The notes under the pieces are model-generated. The model saw only the letters and a program-made list of their open reading frames with translations. It was not told where the DNA came from and searched no databases. Shown piece by piece: positions 5,339 through 6,776 of a stretch of DNA of 6,776 bases. Positions within the stretch are counted from its first letter, which is position 1. Each line of letters begins with the position of its first letter. A program made the translations under genes and the position numbers. Location: contig VHBM01000051.1 of assembly GCA_016871975.1 (NCBI GenBank), forward strand, positions 1 to 6,776, read 5' to 3'. The stretch is from Nitrososphaerota archaeon (GTDB lineage Archaea; Thermoproteota; Nitrososphaeria; Nitrososphaerales; Nitrosopumilaceae).

Positions 5339-6643
5339 CTATCTTGTGTTCTGTAAAAATCGCTCTGATGCAGAAACTAGTGCCTTTACATCGGCTTGTG
5401 AATGTGCATCTGAAAATGCACCAAGCTTGCCTGGTAAAAAGAAAATTTCATCATTTGCAATCATATCAAAATGATACTTGTGAAGCAGCCTGACATCACA
5501 CATTGCAGCATCTGTAGCATTTTGTATTGTGGCGATATCATTTTTTAGAAAATGAGTAAGAAAAAGAGATCCAATTCCAGTTGTTATGGTCTTTCCGGAA
5601 AATACTTTATCAATTTCTTTTCTTGTCTTTGTGCCAAACCCATTAATTTTTTCATACAGGGATTTTTTCTTTTTTAGAATTTCAAGCGTTGTGCTGCCAG
5701 CTGTCATAGAGACAGGATTTGCAGAAAATGTTCCACCGCCAATATAAGCTCGGTTTTCTTTTGTTTTTATATGAGAATTTGCATATTCCATTGATTCTTT
5801 TTTGCCACATATAACACCGATTGGAAATCCACCTCCAACTATTTTGCCTAGTGTAACAATGTCAGGATCAAGATTCATGGTTTGATAAAGACATCCATAC
5901 CTGAATCGAAATCCAGTTACAATCTCATCTAAAATAAAAAGTGAATTATTTTTGTGCACATATTGCTGTATTCCATAAAGATATTCCTTTGTTGCAGGGA
6001 TTGCACCGCCTCCACCAAGTACTGGCTCGATAATTACTCCTGCAAGATCTTTTTTTACAGAATCTAAGACCGCAAATGATTTTTCTAAATTATTCAATGG
6101 CAGTGAAACAATTTTTTTGTTAGTTACAAGTCCGCTACCTTCTGCGGTATTATATGGCCAGTTTACTGATTTTAGCAAATCTGATGTATAGCCGTGCCAT
6201 CCGCCATCAATTTTTGCAATAATATTTTTTCCTGTGATGGTTCTTGCAAGTCTTACTGCATACATTGTTGCCTCAGTCCCTGATGTCACATAACGAATCT
6301 TTTCTGCTACTGGAACTGCACTCTGAATTTTTTCTGATAGCTCAGATGTTACTTTGTTTACAGTACCATACATCCATCCATCATTGAGTTGTTTTTGTAC
6401 TCTCTCTTTTACTTCAACTGGTGCATGACCAAGGATGAGTGACCAGTGACCCATCCAATAATCAACATACTTGTTTGAATCAACATCGACTAGAAATTTT
6501 TCTTTTGCAGATTTTGTTACAAATGGATATGGCTCAAAAAATCTAATGTTGTGTGAAACACCATTTACATGAAGTCTTTTTGATTTTTCAAAAATCTTGC
6601 AAGACTCTGGTGTTTTTTTTGCATAGTTTTTTTTGCTATCCAA
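5339..6643 (-). CDS. Class III PLP-dependent aminotransferase, HemL-like (COG0001 type)
   Basis: The 434-residue protein is a fold-type I PLP enzyme. Visible signatures are SGTEATMYAVRLAR (121-134, phosphate binding), the GGWHGY segment (147-152, stacking on PLP), LDEIVTGFR (238-246) with D239 contacting the pyridine nitrogen, the Schiff-base lysine K267 in LGKIVGGGFPIG, and GGGTFSANP (302-310). The overall pattern is that of glutamate-1-semialdehyde aminomutase and its relatives. However, GWHGY replaces the YHGH of true HemL and TFSANP replaces its TLSGNP. I therefore call it a HemL-like aminotransferase of unknown substrate, perhaps acting on an omega- or beta-amino group, rather than the heme enzyme itself. 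The start is TTG at 6643: an in-frame TGA lies four codons upstream (6653-6655), and the TATA box at 6665-6674 is 26-27 nt away. The first 30 residues are a lysine-rich extension. The blue copper gene follows after 20 nt. Cytoplasmic. Confidence 0.9.
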   Translation of the reverse strand: MDSKKNYAKKTPESCKIFEKSKRLHVNGVSHNIRFFEPYPFVTKSAKEKFLVDVDSNKYVDYWMGHWSLILGHAPVEVKERVQKQLNDGWMYGTVNKVTSELSEKIQSAVPVAEKIRYVTSGTEATMYAVRLARTITGKNIIAKIDGGWHGYTSDLLKSVNWPYNTAEGSGLVTNKKIVSLPLNNLEKSFAVLDSVKKDLAGVIIEPVLGGGGAIPATKEYLYGIQQYVHKNNSLFILDEIVTGFRFRYGCLYQTMNLDPDIVTLGKIVGGGFPIGVICGKKESMEYANSHIKTKENRAYIGGGTFSANPVSMTAGSTTLEILKKKKSLYEKINGFGTKTRKEIDKVFSGKTITTGIGSLFLTHFLKNDIATIQNATDAAMCDVRLLHKYHFDMIANDEIFFLPGKLGAFSDAHSQADVKALVSASERFLQNTR

Positions 6644-6664
6644 CCACGACGATCAGTACCATGA

Positions 6665-6674
6665 AAATATATTT
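6665..6674 (-). promoter_or_regulatory. TATA box of the aminotransferase/blue copper operon
   Basis: AAATATATTT reads the same on both strands and is centred 26-27 nt upstream of the TTG at 6643. It is the best TATA match in the window and predicts a leaderless operon mRNA. It shares the 112-nt divergent gap with the promoter of the plus-strand gene at 6756. Confidence 0.65.
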
Positions 6675-6718
6675 GTGATCGGAAAAATCAAGAAAAACCC
6701 TGCAAATTTTAGGCATGG

Positions 6719-6726
6719 TTTATATG
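6719..6726 (+). promoter_or_regulatory. TATA box of the divergent gene at the right edge
   Basis: TTTATATG is centred about 33 nt before the GTG at 6756. With the usual distance of about 26 nt to the transcription start, the mRNA would begin near 6749 and have a leader of only a few bases. Confidence 0.5.
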
Positions 6727-6755
6727 TATTTGTGCAAGTAAAATTTTTTGCATAC

Positions 6756-6776
6756 GTGACAAAAGTGCGGCGCTTG
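6756..6776 (+). CDS. Start of a divergent gene, cut by window edge (possibly DUF211)
   Basis: Seven codons are visible from GTG at 6756: MTKVRRL. The TATA box at 6719-6726 and the divergent layout support a gene start here. As I recall them, archaeal DUF211 proteins begin with a similar Lys-(Ile/Val)-Arg-Arg-Leu segment, so DUF211 is a possible identity. Seven residues are far too few to be sure. An alternative start is the in-frame GTG at 6765. Confidence 0.45.

Noticed and set aside
5014..5493. 159-aa plus-strand open frame across the end of the aminotransferase and the start of the blue copper gene
   Set aside because: It lies antisense to two well-supported genes, has no recognisable motif and no promoter, and its composition is that of reversed coding sequence.
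6691..6752. Imperfect inverted repeat (TGCAAATTTT and AAAATTTTTTGCA) flanking the TATA box of the right-edge gene
   Set aside because: The arms are AT-rich with a gap of about 40 nt and need a 3-nt bulge. Such matches are expected by chance here, so I do not call an operator.

Overview
The window is AT-rich and has archaeal expression signals: TATA-like boxes centred about 25-30 nt upstream of many start codons, which suggests leaderless mRNAs, and heavy use of TTG starts. The gene content points to an ammonia-oxidising archaeon of the Nitrososphaerota (Thaumarchaeota), most likely Nitrosopumilaceae. The main evidence is a 3-hydroxyacyl-CoA dehydrogenase of the kind used in the thaumarchaeal 3-hydroxypropionate/4-hydroxybutyrate cycle, a secreted blue copper protein ending in a PEFG-type C-terminal sorting signal, and a DnaJ-ferredoxin fusion (DnaJ-Fer) that is known from this phylum. 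No rRNA, tRNA, CRISPR, insertion sequence or phage-like gene is visible.

Layout. Positions 1-1054 (minus) hold a 3-hydroxyacyl-CoA dehydrogenase cut by the left edge. It is divergent from a plus-strand block made of a polytopic membrane protein (1188-1748), a 52-aa C2H2 zinc-finger protein (1796-1954) whose stop codon directly abuts the start of a one-TM membrane protein (1955-2236), and a HIT-family hydrolase (2269-2676). The HIT gene converges with a long minus-strand run with a 1-nt gap. Read in transcription order, that run is a HemL-like PLP aminotransferase (6643-5339), the blue copper protein (5318-4488), a 49-aa charged protein (4454-4305), a metal-competent cupin (4252-3782), a cupin that has lost metal ligands (3778-3416), and DnaJ-Fer (3367-2678). 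At the right edge seven codons of a divergent plus-strand gene begin at 6756.

How the genes may work together. The aminotransferase and blue copper genes lie 20 nt apart and probably share the strong TATA box at 6665-6674. The two cupins are 3 nt apart and form a pair. The zinc-finger and one-TM genes form a tight bicistron, with a strong Shine-Dalgarno sequence inside the first gene serving the second. DnaJ-Fer, HIT and the small charged gene each have their own promoter-like element. Most of the window is ordinary thaumarchaeal chromosome. The least explained parts are the zinc-finger/membrane bicistron, the small charged protein, a possible 9-codon leader peptide ahead of the membrane gene at 1188, and the cupin pair.
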